Below are positions 8,862 through 17,233 of a stretch of 64,000 nt of DNA, piece after piece. This DNA is from Pseudoroseicyclus tamaricis. GTDB taxonomy: Bacteria > Pseudomonadota > Alphaproteobacteria > Rhodobacterales > Rhodobacteraceae. A model generated the notes under the pieces. It did no database searches. It saw only the letters and a program-made list of their open reading frames with translations, and was not told the origin of the DNA. The stretch covers positions 992,001 through 1,056,000 of the forward strand of contig NZ_JAAFYS010000002.1 of the NCBI RefSeq assembly GCF_012070395.1, read 5' to 3'. The position numbers were made by a program, and so were the translations under genes. Positions within the stretch are counted from its first letter, which is position 1. Each line of letters opens with the position of its first letter.

Positions 8862-9971
8862 TCAGCGCGCCGCCAGCGCCTCGGCCAGCATGTCCCGCAC
8901 CGCATCGCCGGGGACATCGGAGGTGACGAAGGCCCCGCCGATGCCGCGCGCGAGGATGAAGCGCAGGCGCCCGTCCTGCACCTTCTTGTCCTGCATCATC
9001 AGGCCCATCAGCGCCTCGGCATCCGGCAGATCGCCGGGGATGTCGGCGAGGCTGCGTTTGGTGCCCATCGCGGCCAGATGCGCGGAGAGGCGGCTCGGGT
9101 CCTCCTGCGGGCAGAGGCCGAGCCGCGCGGAGAGCTCGAAGGCCAGCGCGCAGCCGATGGCGACGCCCTCGCCGTGGAGCAGCCGATCCGAGTAGCCCGT
9201 CGCCGCCTCCAGCGCGTGGCAGAAGGTGTGGCCGAGGTTGAGGAGCGCGCGGTCCCCCTGCTCCGTCTCGTCGCGCACGACGATCTCCGCCTTCATCTCG
9301 CAGGAGCGGTGGACGGCGTGCATCAGCGCCGCCTCCTCGCGGGCCTTCACGGCCTGCCAGTTCGCCTCCAGCCAGTCGAAGAAGGCGGCGTCGCCGAGGA
9401 GGCCGTATTTCACGACCTCGCCATAGCCGGCGAGGAAGTCCCGCTCCGGCAGCGTCGCCAGCAGGCCGAGGTCGGCCAGCACCAGCGAGGGCTGGTGGAA
9501 GGCGCCGGCGAGGTTCTTGCCCTGCGGCGTATTGATGCCCGTCTTGCCGCCGACGGAGCTGTCGACCTGCGCGAGCAGCGTGGTCGGGATCTGCACCAGC
9601 GGCATCCCCCGGCGGGCCGTGGCGGCGGCGAAGCCGGCAAGGTCGCCGATGACGCCGCCGCCGAAGGCGACGACAAGATCCGTCCGCTCGAAGCGCCCCT
9701 CCAGCAGGAATTCCGTGGCGCGGCGCAGGCCGTCCCAGCTCTTCGTCGCCTCGCCCGGCTCCAGCACCAGCCACTCGGAGGCGACGTCTCCCAGCCCCGC
9801 CTCCAACTCGGCGCGGTGCGCCGCGGCAACACGGGCCTCGGTGATGACCGCGACGCGGGGGCGGCGCAGCAGGGGTGCGAGGTGGGTGGCGGCGTCAGCG
9901 ATGAGCCCGGCGCCGATGCGGATCTCGTAATCCCGGCCCGGCAGCGGGACGGGGACGGTTCGGTGGGTCAT
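8862..9971 (-). CDS. aroB: 3-dehydroquinate synthase
   Basis: Second step of the shikimate pathway: NAD-dependent cyclisation of DAHP to 3-dehydroquinate in the cytoplasm. The product has 369 residues, the normal length. Motifs are GGGVIGDLAGF (NAD binding), PTTLLAQVDSSVGGKTGIN, GYGEVVKYGLL, the metal ligand region LGHTFCHALE, and HGEGVAIG. The ATG overlaps the stop of the upstream shikimate kinase gene as ATGA, the classic aroK-aroB arrangement, so the two steps are co-expressed. Confidence 0.97.
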   Translation of the reverse strand: MTHRTVPVPLPGRDYEIRIGAGLIADAATHLAPLLRRPRVAVITEARVAAAHRAELEAGLGDVASEWLVLEPGEATKSWDGLRRATEFLLEGRFERTDLVVAFGGGVIGDLAGFAAATARRGMPLVQIPTTLLAQVDSSVGGKTGINTPQGKNLAGAFHQPSLVLADLGLLATLPERDFLAGYGEVVKYGLLGDAAFFDWLEANWQAVKAREEAALMHAVHRSCEMKAEIVVRDETEQGDRALLNLGHTFCHALEAATGYSDRLLHGEGVAIGCALAFELSARLGLCPQEDPSRLSAHLAAMGTKRSLADIPGDLPDAEALMGLMMQDKKVQDGRLRFILARGIGGAFVTSDVPGDAVRDMLAEALAAR

Positions 9972-10549
9972 GTCGGCGTCTCCAGGATATCGGGGCGGCT
10001 GCGCAGCACCGCCAGCGCCCGCGTCGCCGTCTCCTCGATGGAGGCGCGGGCGACGGAGGGCACGCGCAGCTCGGCCATCTCGTAGACCGGGCGGCGCGCC
10101 GCCTCGAGCTCGGCGAGCGTCTGGCGCGGGTTGGCCGTGGCGAGCAGCGGGCGGCCGGACTTGTGGCGCACCCGCTCCCACAGCGTCGCGACGTCGGCAT
10201 CGAGCCACATTGCTACGCCGGCCTCGCTGATGGCCTCGCGGTTGCGCTCGGCAAGGTAGGCGCCGCCGCCGGTGGAGAGGATGACGGGCGGTCCGGCGAG
10301 CAGGCGGAAGATCACCGCCGCCTCGCGGTCGCGGAAGAAGGATTCGCCGTCGCGGGCGAAGATCTCGGGGATGGAGGCCTGCGCCGCCTCCTCGATGGCG
10401 GCGTCGCTGTCGACAAAGGGCACGCCGAGGCGCAGCGCGAGGGCGCGGCCGATGGCCGTCTTGCCGGAGCCCATCATGCCGACGAGCGCGACAGAGCGCC
10501 TCAGGCGCAGCGCTCCCGTCCGTGCCGCCGGGTCCTGATTGCCGCTCAC
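9968..10549 (-). CDS. aroK: Shikimate kinase
   Basis: Phosphorylates shikimate with ATP, 193 residues. Walker A is GMMGSGKT at 24-31, the shikimate-binding DSD at 47-49, then the GGGAY loop (STGGGAYL) and the RPLL lid region. I chose the GTG at 10549 because GGAGGGG lies a few bases upstream and the length then fits the family. An in-frame ATG upstream would add an unconserved leader. It forms an operon with aroB through a four-base overlap. Confidence 0.95.
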   Translation of the reverse strand: MSGNQDPAARTGALRLRRSVALVGMMGSGKTAIGRALALRLGVPFVDSDAAIEEAAQASIPEIFARDGESFFRDREAAVIFRLLAGPPVILSTGGGAYLAERNREAISEAGVAMWLDADVATLWERVRHKSGRPLLATANPRQTLAELEAARRPVYEMAELRVPSVARASIEETATRALAVLRSRPDILETPT

Positions 10550-10762
10550 CTGCCCCCCTCCGCTGGTCGCCCCGCGCCATGGCTGGCGCGAGCATAACTT
10601 GTGCATTCCCCGTGCACGGCCGGTGCATGGCCGGTGATCGGCCTCTGCCGGGCCGGCCCGTCCCTGCCGATCCGCGGGGCCGGGGCCTTCAATGACGTGA
10701 TCTTGCGCGAAAGACCATATATGAATGCGACAACAACAGGCAGGGCAGAGGCAGAGGCACCC

Positions 10763-10912
10763 ATGTGGAGATTGATCAAGTTCCTGATCTACCTGATCAT
10801 TCTGGCCGGGATAGGGCTTGTCGCCTTCGCCTATCTCGGCCCCATCTTCATGCCCGGCGATTTCGAACCGCCGGCGCAGGAGGTGACGATGCCGGTGGAC
10901 CTCGGCCAATGA
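10763..10912 (+). CDS. 49-residue single-pass membrane protein
   Basis: A very small protein: MWRLIKFLIYLIILAGIGL opens a single membrane helix (about residues 5-27), followed by a short polar tail ending PVDLGQ. Function unknown. Support for it being real is its stop overlapping the ATG of the next gene (ATGA) at the head of an operon with a secreted protein, a XerD-type recombinase and a CNNM-type protein. A longer reading from an ATG at 10601 exists, but the extra residues are low-complexity and overlap the promoter region shared with aroK. Confidence 0.7.
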   Translation: MWRLIKFLIYLIILAGIGLVAFAYLGPIFMPGDFEPPAQEVTMPVDLGQ

Positions 10913-12483
10913 CCCCCCGGGCGGCCGCCTCCCTCGGGCCGGCCCTCGGCCTCGCCCTCCTGCTGGCCCTGCCGCCCGCCCCGACGGCGGCGCAGCAGCA
11001 GGCCGGCGGCGGGGGCGGAGATCCGCTCTCCGCCATCGACTGGCTGTCGCGCTCCGTCGCCGTGCAGCCCACCGCGCCGACCGTCAACGAGCCGCCGGTG
11101 GCGGAGAGCGGCGCGCCGCCTGAGATCACCGTCACCCCGCTGGATGACCCCTCGCTCGACGCCGTCGGCCTCTATGGCCCGGCGGAGACGGGGCTGCCGC
11201 GGAGCCTCTGGGCCGGCAGCGAGGAGTCGCTGCTCGTCACCCTCATCGCGGCGGAGCGGCGCCAGTCCCTCCCCGCGATCGACGACCTGCTGACGCTCCT
11301 CCTCCTCGCGCGGGCCGATCCGCCGCGCGGTGCCGGGGCGGAGGATGCGATGTTCCTCGCCCGCATCGACAAGCTGCTCGACCTTGCCCGCCTCGAGGAG
11401 GCGGAGGCGCTGATCGGCGCCGCCGGGGTGGAGCATCCCGCTGCCTTCCGCCGCTGGTTCGACATCTCGCTGCTCATGGGCACCGAAAACGTCGCCTGCG
11501 CCCAGATGCAGACCCGTCCGGCCCTCGCGCCGACGCTGCCGGCCCGCGTCTTCTGCCTCGCCCGGCAGGGGGACTGGAACGCCGCCGCCCTGACGCTCGG
11601 GACCGCCCGCGCCATCGGCGCCGTCAGCGATGCCGAGGAGGAGCTGCTGACCCGCTTCCTCGACCCGGCCATCGCCGAGGACAGCGCCCCTCTGGCGGCG
11701 CCGGACCGGCTCTCCCCGCTCATCTTCCGCCTCTACGAGGCTATCGGGGAGGGAATGCCCACCGCCTCCTTGCCCCTCGCCTTCGCCCATGCCGAGCTGC
11801 GCGGCCTTTCCGCCTGGCGGACGGAGGTGGAGGCGGCCGAGCGGCTGGCCCGCGCCGGCGCCATCCCGCCGCAGGAGCTGGCGCGCATCTACCTCTCCGG
11901 CACGCCCGCCGCCTCGGGCGGGATCTGGGAGCGGGTGGATGCCGTGCAGGTGCTCGACCGTGCGCTCGACAGGGGCGACGACGCGGCGCTGGCAGACGCC
12001 CTGCCCCTCGCCGCCGAGCTGCTGAGCGCCGTGCACCTGCAGCCGGCCCTCGCCCGGCTGGTGGCCCCGCGCCTCGCCGGCAGGGAGCTGCCGCCGCCCG
12101 CCGCCGCGACGGCCTTCCGCCTCGCCCTGCTCACCGATGCCTACGAAGAAGCGGCGCAGGCCTACGAGCCGCAGACGGAGGAGGAGCGCTTCCTCGCCGC
12201 CATCGCCCGGGGAGACGCCTCCGCCATTGCCGGAGACAGCCCGCGCCAGCGCGCCGTCGTCAGCGCCTTCACGGGCCTCGCCCCGCCGGAGGTGCTCACC
12301 GGCCTCGTCGCGGAGGACCGGCTGGGCGAGGCCCTGCTGCGCGCCATCGCCCTCTTCAACGAGGGCCTGTCGGGGGACCCGCAGGCCGTGGCCGAGGCGC
12401 TGGCCTTCTTCCGCACCGTGGGGCTGGAGGATGTCGCCCGCCAGACGGCGCTGCAATATCTCATCCTCGAGGCGGTGGTGTGA
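10909..12483 (+). CDS. Secreted alpha-helical protein of unknown function
   Basis: A 524-residue protein with a clear signal peptide: a basic start, a leucine/alanine core to about residue 25, and a likely cleavage after TAA before QQQAGG. The mature part is alanine/leucine-rich and alpha-helical in character, like TPR-type or solenoid repeats, but I cannot name a family. A few cysteines (MGTENVACAQM, VFCLARQG) could form a disulfide in the periplasm. It is translationally coupled on both sides: its ATG overlaps the stop of the 49-residue gene, and its TGA overlaps the GTG of the recombinase gene. Confidence 0.75.
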   Translation: MTPRAAASLGPALGLALLLALPPAPTAAQQQAGGGGGDPLSAIDWLSRSVAVQPTAPTVNEPPVAESGAPPEITVTPLDDPSLDAVGLYGPAETGLPRSLWAGSEESLLVTLIAAERRQSLPAIDDLLTLLLLARADPPRGAGAEDAMFLARIDKLLDLARLEEAEALIGAAGVEHPAAFRRWFDISLLMGTENVACAQMQTRPALAPTLPARVFCLARQGDWNAAALTLGTARAIGAVSDAEEELLTRFLDPAIAEDSAPLAAPDRLSPLIFRLYEAIGEGMPTASLPLAFAHAELRGLSAWRTEVEAAERLARAGAIPPQELARIYLSGTPAASGGIWERVDAVQVLDRALDRGDDAALADALPLAAELLSAVHLQPALARLVAPRLAGRELPPPAAATAFRLALLTDAYEEAAQAYEPQTEEERFLAAIARGDASAIAGDSPRQRAVVSAFTGLAPPEVLTGLVAEDRLGEALLRAIALFNEGLSGDPQAVAEALAFFRTVGLEDVARQTALQYLILEAVV

Positions 12484-13418
12484 CCGCCCCCGCCACCTCC
12501 GACGGCTGGATCTCCCTCTATCTGGAGGCCGCGCAGGCGGAGGCGGGCGCCGCGACGAACACCGCCCTCGCCTACGGGCGGGATCTCGGCGACTTCGCCG
12601 CCCACCTCTCCGCCCGGGGCCTGACGCTGGCCGGGGCGGAGGAGGCGGACATCTCCGGCTACCTCGTCGCCTGCGAGGCCGCGGGGCTGGCGAAGACGAC
12701 CCGCGCCCGCCGCCTCTCCGCCATCCGCCAGCTCTACCGCTTCGCCTACGAGGAAGGCTGGCGGGCGGACAATCCCTCCATCAAGCTCAAGGGCCCCGGC
12801 CGCTCCAAGCGCCTGCCGACCGTGCTGAGCGAGGCGGAGATGACGCGCCTGATCGAGGCCGCCTCCTCCGGCCGCGATGGCCTGCGCCGGGCCTGCCTCT
12901 TGGAGCTCGCCTACGCCACCGGCCTGCGGGTGACGGAGCTTGTCTCCCTGCCCCTGACCGCCGCGCGGGGCGAGCCGGCGATGCTGCTCGTGCGCGGCAA
13001 GGGCGGGCGCGAGCGGATGGTGCCGCTCGCCGGCCCCGCCCGCACCGCCCTCGCCGCCTGGGCGGCGGAGCGGGAGCGGCAGGAGGATCGCGCCCGCGCC
13101 GAGGGAAAGCCCGCCGCGAAGGCGCTCTTCCCCTCGCGCGGCAAGGCGGGGCACCTGACCCGGCAGGGGTTCTTCACCCTCCTGAAGGACCTCGCCGTGG
13201 AGGCCGGCGTCAGCCCGGACAAGGTGACGCCCCACGCGCTCCGCCATGCCTTCGCCACGCACCTCCTCGCCGGCGGGGCGGACCTGCGCTCCATCCAGCT
13301 GCTCCTCGGCCATGCGGACCTCTCCAGCACCGAGATCTACACCCATGTGCTCGACGAGAAGCTGAAAGAGCTCGTCCTCACCCACCATCCCATGGCCCGG
13401 CGCGGCGCTCAGGCTTGA
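12480..13418 (+). CDS. xerD: XerD-type tyrosine recombinase
   Basis: Tyrosine recombinase of 312 residues. The N-terminal SAM-like core-binding domain spans about 1-105 and the catalytic domain the rest. Active-site residues are all present: Arg in ATGLRVTEL, Lys in RGKGGRERMV, HALRH, His in LLGHADLS and the nucleophilic Tyr in STEIYTHV. Together with XerC it should resolve chromosome dimers at dif. The GTG start overlaps the upstream stop. An extra alanine/glutamate-rich insert (about residues 195-220) lies in the catalytic domain. Chromosomal XerD rather than an integrase is favoured by length, motif sequence and core-gene context, but XerC versus XerD is an inference. Confidence 0.88.
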   Translation: MTAPATSDGWISLYLEAAQAEAGAATNTALAYGRDLGDFAAHLSARGLTLAGAEEADISGYLVACEAAGLAKTTRARRLSAIRQLYRFAYEEGWRADNPSIKLKGPGRSKRLPTVLSEAEMTRLIEAASSGRDGLRRACLLELAYATGLRVTELVSLPLTAARGEPAMLLVRGKGGRERMVPLAGPARTALAAWAAERERQEDRARAEGKPAAKALFPSRGKAGHLTRQGFFTLLKDLAVEAGVSPDKVTPHALRHAFATHLLAGGADLRSIQLLLGHADLSSTEIYTHVLDEKLKELVLTHHPMARRGAQA

Positions 13419-13472
13419 AGCGCCGCCCCGACGGCCCCATAACTCCCAATCATCATTCACACATCGGACGCC

Positions 13473-14786
13473 ATGCCCGCTTCCCTCGATGCCGCCTTCT
13501 GGATCACCTCGGCCGCGATCCTCCTCCTCCTCGTCTGCTCGGGCTTCTTCTCCGGCTCCGAGACCGCGCTGACCGCCGCCTCCCGGGGCAAGCTGCGGGC
13601 CCTTGCCGACAAGGGCTCCAAGGGCGCCGACCAGGCGCTGAAGGTGACGGAGGACAGCGAGCGGCTCATCGGCTCCATCCTCCTTGGCAACAACGTGGTG
13701 AACATCCTCGCCACGTCGCTCGCCACGGCCATGCTCACCCGGGTGATGGCCGGCGGCGGTGTCGGCGTCGCCACGCTGATCATGACGCTGCTCGTGCTGA
13801 TCTTCGCCGAGGTGCTGCCGAAGACCTACGCCATCACCAATGCCGAGAAGACGGCCTCGGTCGTCGCGCGGCCCATCGCCGTGCTGGTGTTCATCTTCTC
13901 CCCCATCGTCAGCATCATCCGCGCCATCGTGCGCGGTGTCCTGCGGCTCTTCGGCGTGCGCCCCGACCCGGGCGCCGCCGTCCTCGCCGTGCGGGAAGAA
14001 ATCGCCGGCGCGCTGCACCTCGGCCATTCGGAGGGCGTGGTGGAGAAGGAGGACCGCGACCGCATCCTCGGCGCGCTCGACCTCGCCGACCGCACGGTGG
14101 AGGAGATCATGCGCCACCGCTCGGGCATCGAGACCATCGATGCCGACCTGCCCGTCTCCGAGATCCTCTCCGTCGTGCTGGAGAGCCGCCACACCCGCCT
14201 GCCGCTCTGGCGGGGCGAGCAGGAGAACATCGTCGGCGTCCTCCATGCCAAGGACCTGCTGCGCGCCATGCACCGGATGCTGGGCGACGGGCAGATCACC
14301 TCTGCCGAGATGACGGCCTTCGACATCATGGACGTGGCGATGGAGCCCTACTTCATCCCCGAATACACGACGCTCGACGACCAGATGCGCCAGTTCCTGC
14401 GCCGCCACACGCATTTCGCGCTGGTGGTGGACGAGTACGGCGCCCTGCAGGGGCTGATCACGCTGGAGGACATCCTGGAGGAGATCGTGGGCGAGATCGC
14501 CGACGAGTTCGACGAGCCGGAGGACAAGCCCGCCGCCGTCTCGGCCGACGGCTCCTACGAGGTGGACGGCGCGATGACCATCCGCGACCTCAACCGGATG
14601 TACGACTGGCAGCTGCCGGACGAAGAGGCCAACACGGTGGCCGGACTGGTGATCCACGAGGCCCAGATCATCCCCGCCGAGGGGCAGGTCTTCTCCTTCC
14701 ACGGCTTCCGCTTCGAAGTGGTGGAGAAGGAGGAGAACCGGCTCAGCCGGTTGAAGGTGACGCCGTTGGAGGGGGTTGGGGAGTAG
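13473..14786 (+). CDS. CNNM/CorC-type membrane protein with CBS domains (HlyC/CorC family)
   Basis: A 437-residue protein with the full CNNM architecture: an N-terminal DUF21 membrane domain (about 1-190) with FFSGSETALTAASRGKL and LLGNNVVNILATSLATA, two CBS domains (about 200-340) and a C-terminal transporter-associated domain (about 350-435). The family is linked to magnesium and other cation homeostasis. TLEDILEEIVGEI is the typical end of the second CBS repeat. It lies 54 bases after xerD and may share its transcript. Downstream the base composition falls abruptly into the YaaC-like island. Confidence 0.9.
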   Translation: MPASLDAAFWITSAAILLLLVCSGFFSGSETALTAASRGKLRALADKGSKGADQALKVTEDSERLIGSILLGNNVVNILATSLATAMLTRVMAGGGVGVATLIMTLLVLIFAEVLPKTYAITNAEKTASVVARPIAVLVFIFSPIVSIIRAIVRGVLRLFGVRPDPGAAVLAVREEIAGALHLGHSEGVVEKEDRDRILGALDLADRTVEEIMRHRSGIETIDADLPVSEILSVVLESRHTRLPLWRGEQENIVGVLHAKDLLRAMHRMLGDGQITSAEMTAFDIMDVAMEPYFIPEYTTLDDQMRQFLRRHTHFALVVDEYGALQGLITLEDILEEIVGEIADEFDEPEDKPAAVSADGSYEVDGAMTIRDLNRMYDWQLPDEEANTVAGLVIHEAQIIPAEGQVFSFHGFRFEVVEKEENRLSRLKVTPLEGVGE

Positions 14787-14823
14787 GGAGGATTTTGTGT
14801 CTTAGCGATTTACCCGAAGAACT

Positions 14824-15957
14824 TTATATTATGCTTGGCTGAGCAATATCCTGTCGAATAATCTCTGACGAGAGTAAATATAGGAACTGGGCAGGTTGCC
14901 CCGTCACAAAGTCTTGGAACCTCGAGCCGTACTTTCCTGCCAAAATATCATCGTAGTCTTGGGGCCTATATCGTGTAACCGACCCAAGATAGTAGGTTAG
15001 CGCGTAAACCGAGAGTAGTTGCGGAAGTAGCGAACCTCGCTCCGGTTGCGGGCATAAATACGCATAGTATCTACGATAGGGTGGAACAGTTGCGACCGTC
15101 GCCCAAAGATTTTCTCGAAGGCTGTGGGCTAACTCCTCAAGCGAGTCGGCAGGGTGGTTAGCTTGATACTTAGTTACCTCAATCTCTTCAAAACAAAGCA
15201 ACTTGCGACCATCAATCGAAGCATCCGACTCCACCTCGTGGAAGTTATTCTCAAGACCTGAGTCGGACAGAAATCGTTTATGGCTTATGCTCAAGCGTGA
15301 AAGATCATCCGCGAACACATAGATTCGGAGCCATATTTCTTGGTCGCCTCGGTTCCGCCAGAACTGAATATCCTGGATGGAAATGAAACGCTCCTGCTTT
15401 TCACTTGCGTGGGCCCAAAGTCGATGGCCTGGCAGAACCTGCGGCAGAATCTCTGCGATACGCAGATCCTTTTGCGTTTGCACGCCGGATCCGGTCAGTA
15501 CTTCTAGGATTTCAGAGAAGTTCTGAAGCTTCCCTCTGTTCGGCGAGGGAAAGACCGTCAAGAAGTCATCTTCGAATAAGCTTTGGGAACGCTCCCAAAT
15601 TCCATGCTGCGCGTTATTGAAACTATCTTCATCACCCCAGCTTAAGCAAAGCACCTTTGCGAGGTTCATGTAGCAGTAATACAGAGCAAGTGGCCGTGCA
15701 GCTTCAATGCCGGGTTCTGTTCCGACTTTGTAGAAATCGTGCGCCTGCCTGAGGCACGCCAGAGCTTCGAGCTTTTTAGAACCTTGAGTCCAATCATTGA
15801 CTGATTTTTCGATTATGCCCCATGGCTCAAGTGCGAAGAGCTTAGTCTGAATCTTCGCGTGAGCCCTTAAACGCCGCGTAGGCCAAAAAGAAAACTCAGT
15901 AGGACGACCCTTGGTTTGCAGCCTTTCACCGTCGTATGGTTGCGGTAATCTTGGCAT
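14824..15957 (-). CDS. YaaC-like protein in a low-G+C island
   Basis: A 377-residue soluble protein. Residues 87-101 (ARPLALYYCYMNLAK) resemble the family-wide RPLLLFYGLVHLLKA-type helix of Bacillus YaaC. The C-terminal LLSVYALTYYLGSVTRYRP followed by a glutamine/leucine-rich end resembles the YaaC tail LLxHYxLxYxLSMLSRYxP. Function of the family is unknown. Sampled lines are about 50% G+C against about 70% in neighbours, and codon use is correspondingly different, so recent acquisition is likely. It is the only gene of the island. Upstream of its ATG, TTGACC is followed 17 bases later by AATCAT, a possible weak promoter. Assignment rests on remembered motif similarity, so moderate confidence. 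Confidence 0.6.
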   Translation of the reverse strand: MPRLPQPYDGERLQTKGRPTEFSFWPTRRLRAHAKIQTKLFALEPWGIIEKSVNDWTQGSKKLEALACLRQAHDFYKVGTEPGIEAARPLALYYCYMNLAKVLCLSWGDEDSFNNAQHGIWERSQSLFEDDFLTVFPSPNRGKLQNFSEILEVLTGSGVQTQKDLRIAEILPQVLPGHRLWAHASEKQERFISIQDIQFWRNRGDQEIWLRIYVFADDLSRLSISHKRFLSDSGLENNFHEVESDASIDGRKLLCFEEIEVTKYQANHPADSLEELAHSLRENLWATVATVPPYRRYYAYLCPQPERGSLLPQLLSVYALTYYLGSVTRYRPQDYDDILAGKYGSRFQDFVTGQPAQFLYLLSSEIIRQDIAQPSII

Positions 15958-16042
15958 CCGACGAATCCTAAGCGCTGATTACCTAGATGATTGCTTGCAA
16001 CCGGTCTTTGGTCAATTGCGCATGGCCAATTGGGGGTAACCC

Positions 16043-17122
16043 TCAAACCCGCCCACTCCCCGACAGCAGTACCGCGATCGGCCGGGTCTGGCGGATCTCC
16101 GCCAGCACCAGCACCAGGCTGGCCGTCATCGGAACCGCCAGCACGGCCCCGGGGAGGCCCCAGAGGGTGCTCCAGACCGCCAGCGCCAGAAGCACCACGA
16201 GGGGGGAGAGGTTGAAGGCGCGGCCCATCATCCGGGGCTCCAACCAGAAGCCGACGAGCAGCTGCGCCGCCGTCAGCGTCACCGCCAGCGCGATGGAGAC
16301 GCCGAGGTTGCCGTATTGCGCGAGGCTCAGCACCACCGGGAAGATCACCCCCACCAGCGAGCCGATATAGGGCACGTAGTTGAGGAAGGCGATCAGCACC
16401 GCCCAGAAGAGCGCGAACTCGATCCCGAAGAGCAGGAGCAGCGCGAAGGAGAGAAGGCCGAGGATGACGTTCAGCGTCGTCTTCACCAGAAGGTAGCCGC
16501 CGATCCGCTCGTTGATCCGCTCCAGCAGGGTCAGCGTCTTCGCCCCCTCCTCCGCGCTGCCGCGCGCCATCACCACCTTCTGCGCCAGCCCCGTCCGCTC
16601 GGCCATGAAGAAGCCGGCATAGAGCACCATGAGGAAGAGGAACGTCCCCAGCCCCCGCAGCGACAAGAGCGCCGGCGTGATGAGCGAGCTCAGCTCGATC
16701 CGGTCGATGGTGGCGCGGCGCACGTTCTCCCACGTCGGCTCGTCCTCGATCCCCATGAGGCTGGCGGTCTGCGTCACCAGCGCCTCGAGGTTCGCCTCAT
16801 ACCGCGGCAGGGCGCCGGCGACCTGAGCGAGGTTGTTGATGATGAGGATGAAGAACAGCGCCACCGCCAGCGTGAACCCGGCGAGCACCAGGAGGTGATG
16901 CCCCCAGGGCGGCAGGCGGCGCAGCACCGGCAGGCGGGACATAGCCCGCGCCGCGGCAAGCAGGATGTAGACGGAGATGAGGGCGGCGATGATCGGCAGA
17001 AGCACCGGCCGCCCGACCCAGAGCAGCCAGCCGATCATCAGCGTCATGGCCGTGCCATAGGTGAGATTGCGCAGGTTGGGCTCTGACATGGCGCCGCGGG
17101 ATATCCTGTTGAACACGCTCAT
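16043..17122 (-). CDS. AI-2E family (PerM/YdiK-like) transporter
   Basis: Polytopic inner-membrane protein of the AI-2E transporter family, about 359 residues with roughly eight membrane segments. Typical features are the N-terminal pair of hydrophobic segments (MTLMIGWLLWVGRPVLLPI), a soluble mid-domain (about 90-170), and the C-terminal core with AFLNYVPYIGSLVGVIFPV, GFWLEPRMMGRAFNLSPL and WGLPGAVLAVPMTA. Members transport varied small molecules; the substrate here is unknown. Starts at 17122, 17089 or 17152 are possible; none has a strong ribosome-binding site. It borders the YaaC-like island at its 3' end. Confidence 0.88.
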   Translation of the reverse strand: MSVFNRISRGAMSEPNLRNLTYGTAMTLMIGWLLWVGRPVLLPIIAALISVYILLAAARAMSRLPVLRRLPPWGHHLLVLAGFTLAVALFFILIINNLAQVAGALPRYEANLEALVTQTASLMGIEDEPTWENVRRATIDRIELSSLITPALLSLRGLGTFLFLMVLYAGFFMAERTGLAQKVVMARGSAEEGAKTLTLLERINERIGGYLLVKTTLNVILGLLSFALLLLFGIEFALFWAVLIAFLNYVPYIGSLVGVIFPVVLSLAQYGNLGVSIALAVTLTAAQLLVGFWLEPRMMGRAFNLSPLVVLLALAVWSTLWGLPGAVLAVPMTASLVLVLAEIRQTRPIAVLLSGSGRV

Positions 17123-17233
17123 GGGGGAGATGATGCCACCCGGCATCGCCACCGGCCACGCCCCTGCCGGAATTTCTGTGCCCGCGGCCGGCCCTGCCCG
17201 CCCGCGCGGCCCGGTTTTTCGGCAGCGACGGGG

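Noticed and set aside
12480-13418. XerD-type gene as a phage or island integrase
   Set aside because: Length, motif sequence and tight coupling to neighbouring core genes fit chromosomal Xer recombinase; the low-G+C island begins more than 1.3 kb later and no att-like repeats flank it.
15958-16042. Promoter TTGACC-N17-AATCAT for the YaaC-like gene
   Set aside because: The -10 match is poor and many such pairs occur by chance in A+T-richer DNA, so it is mentioned only as a possibility.
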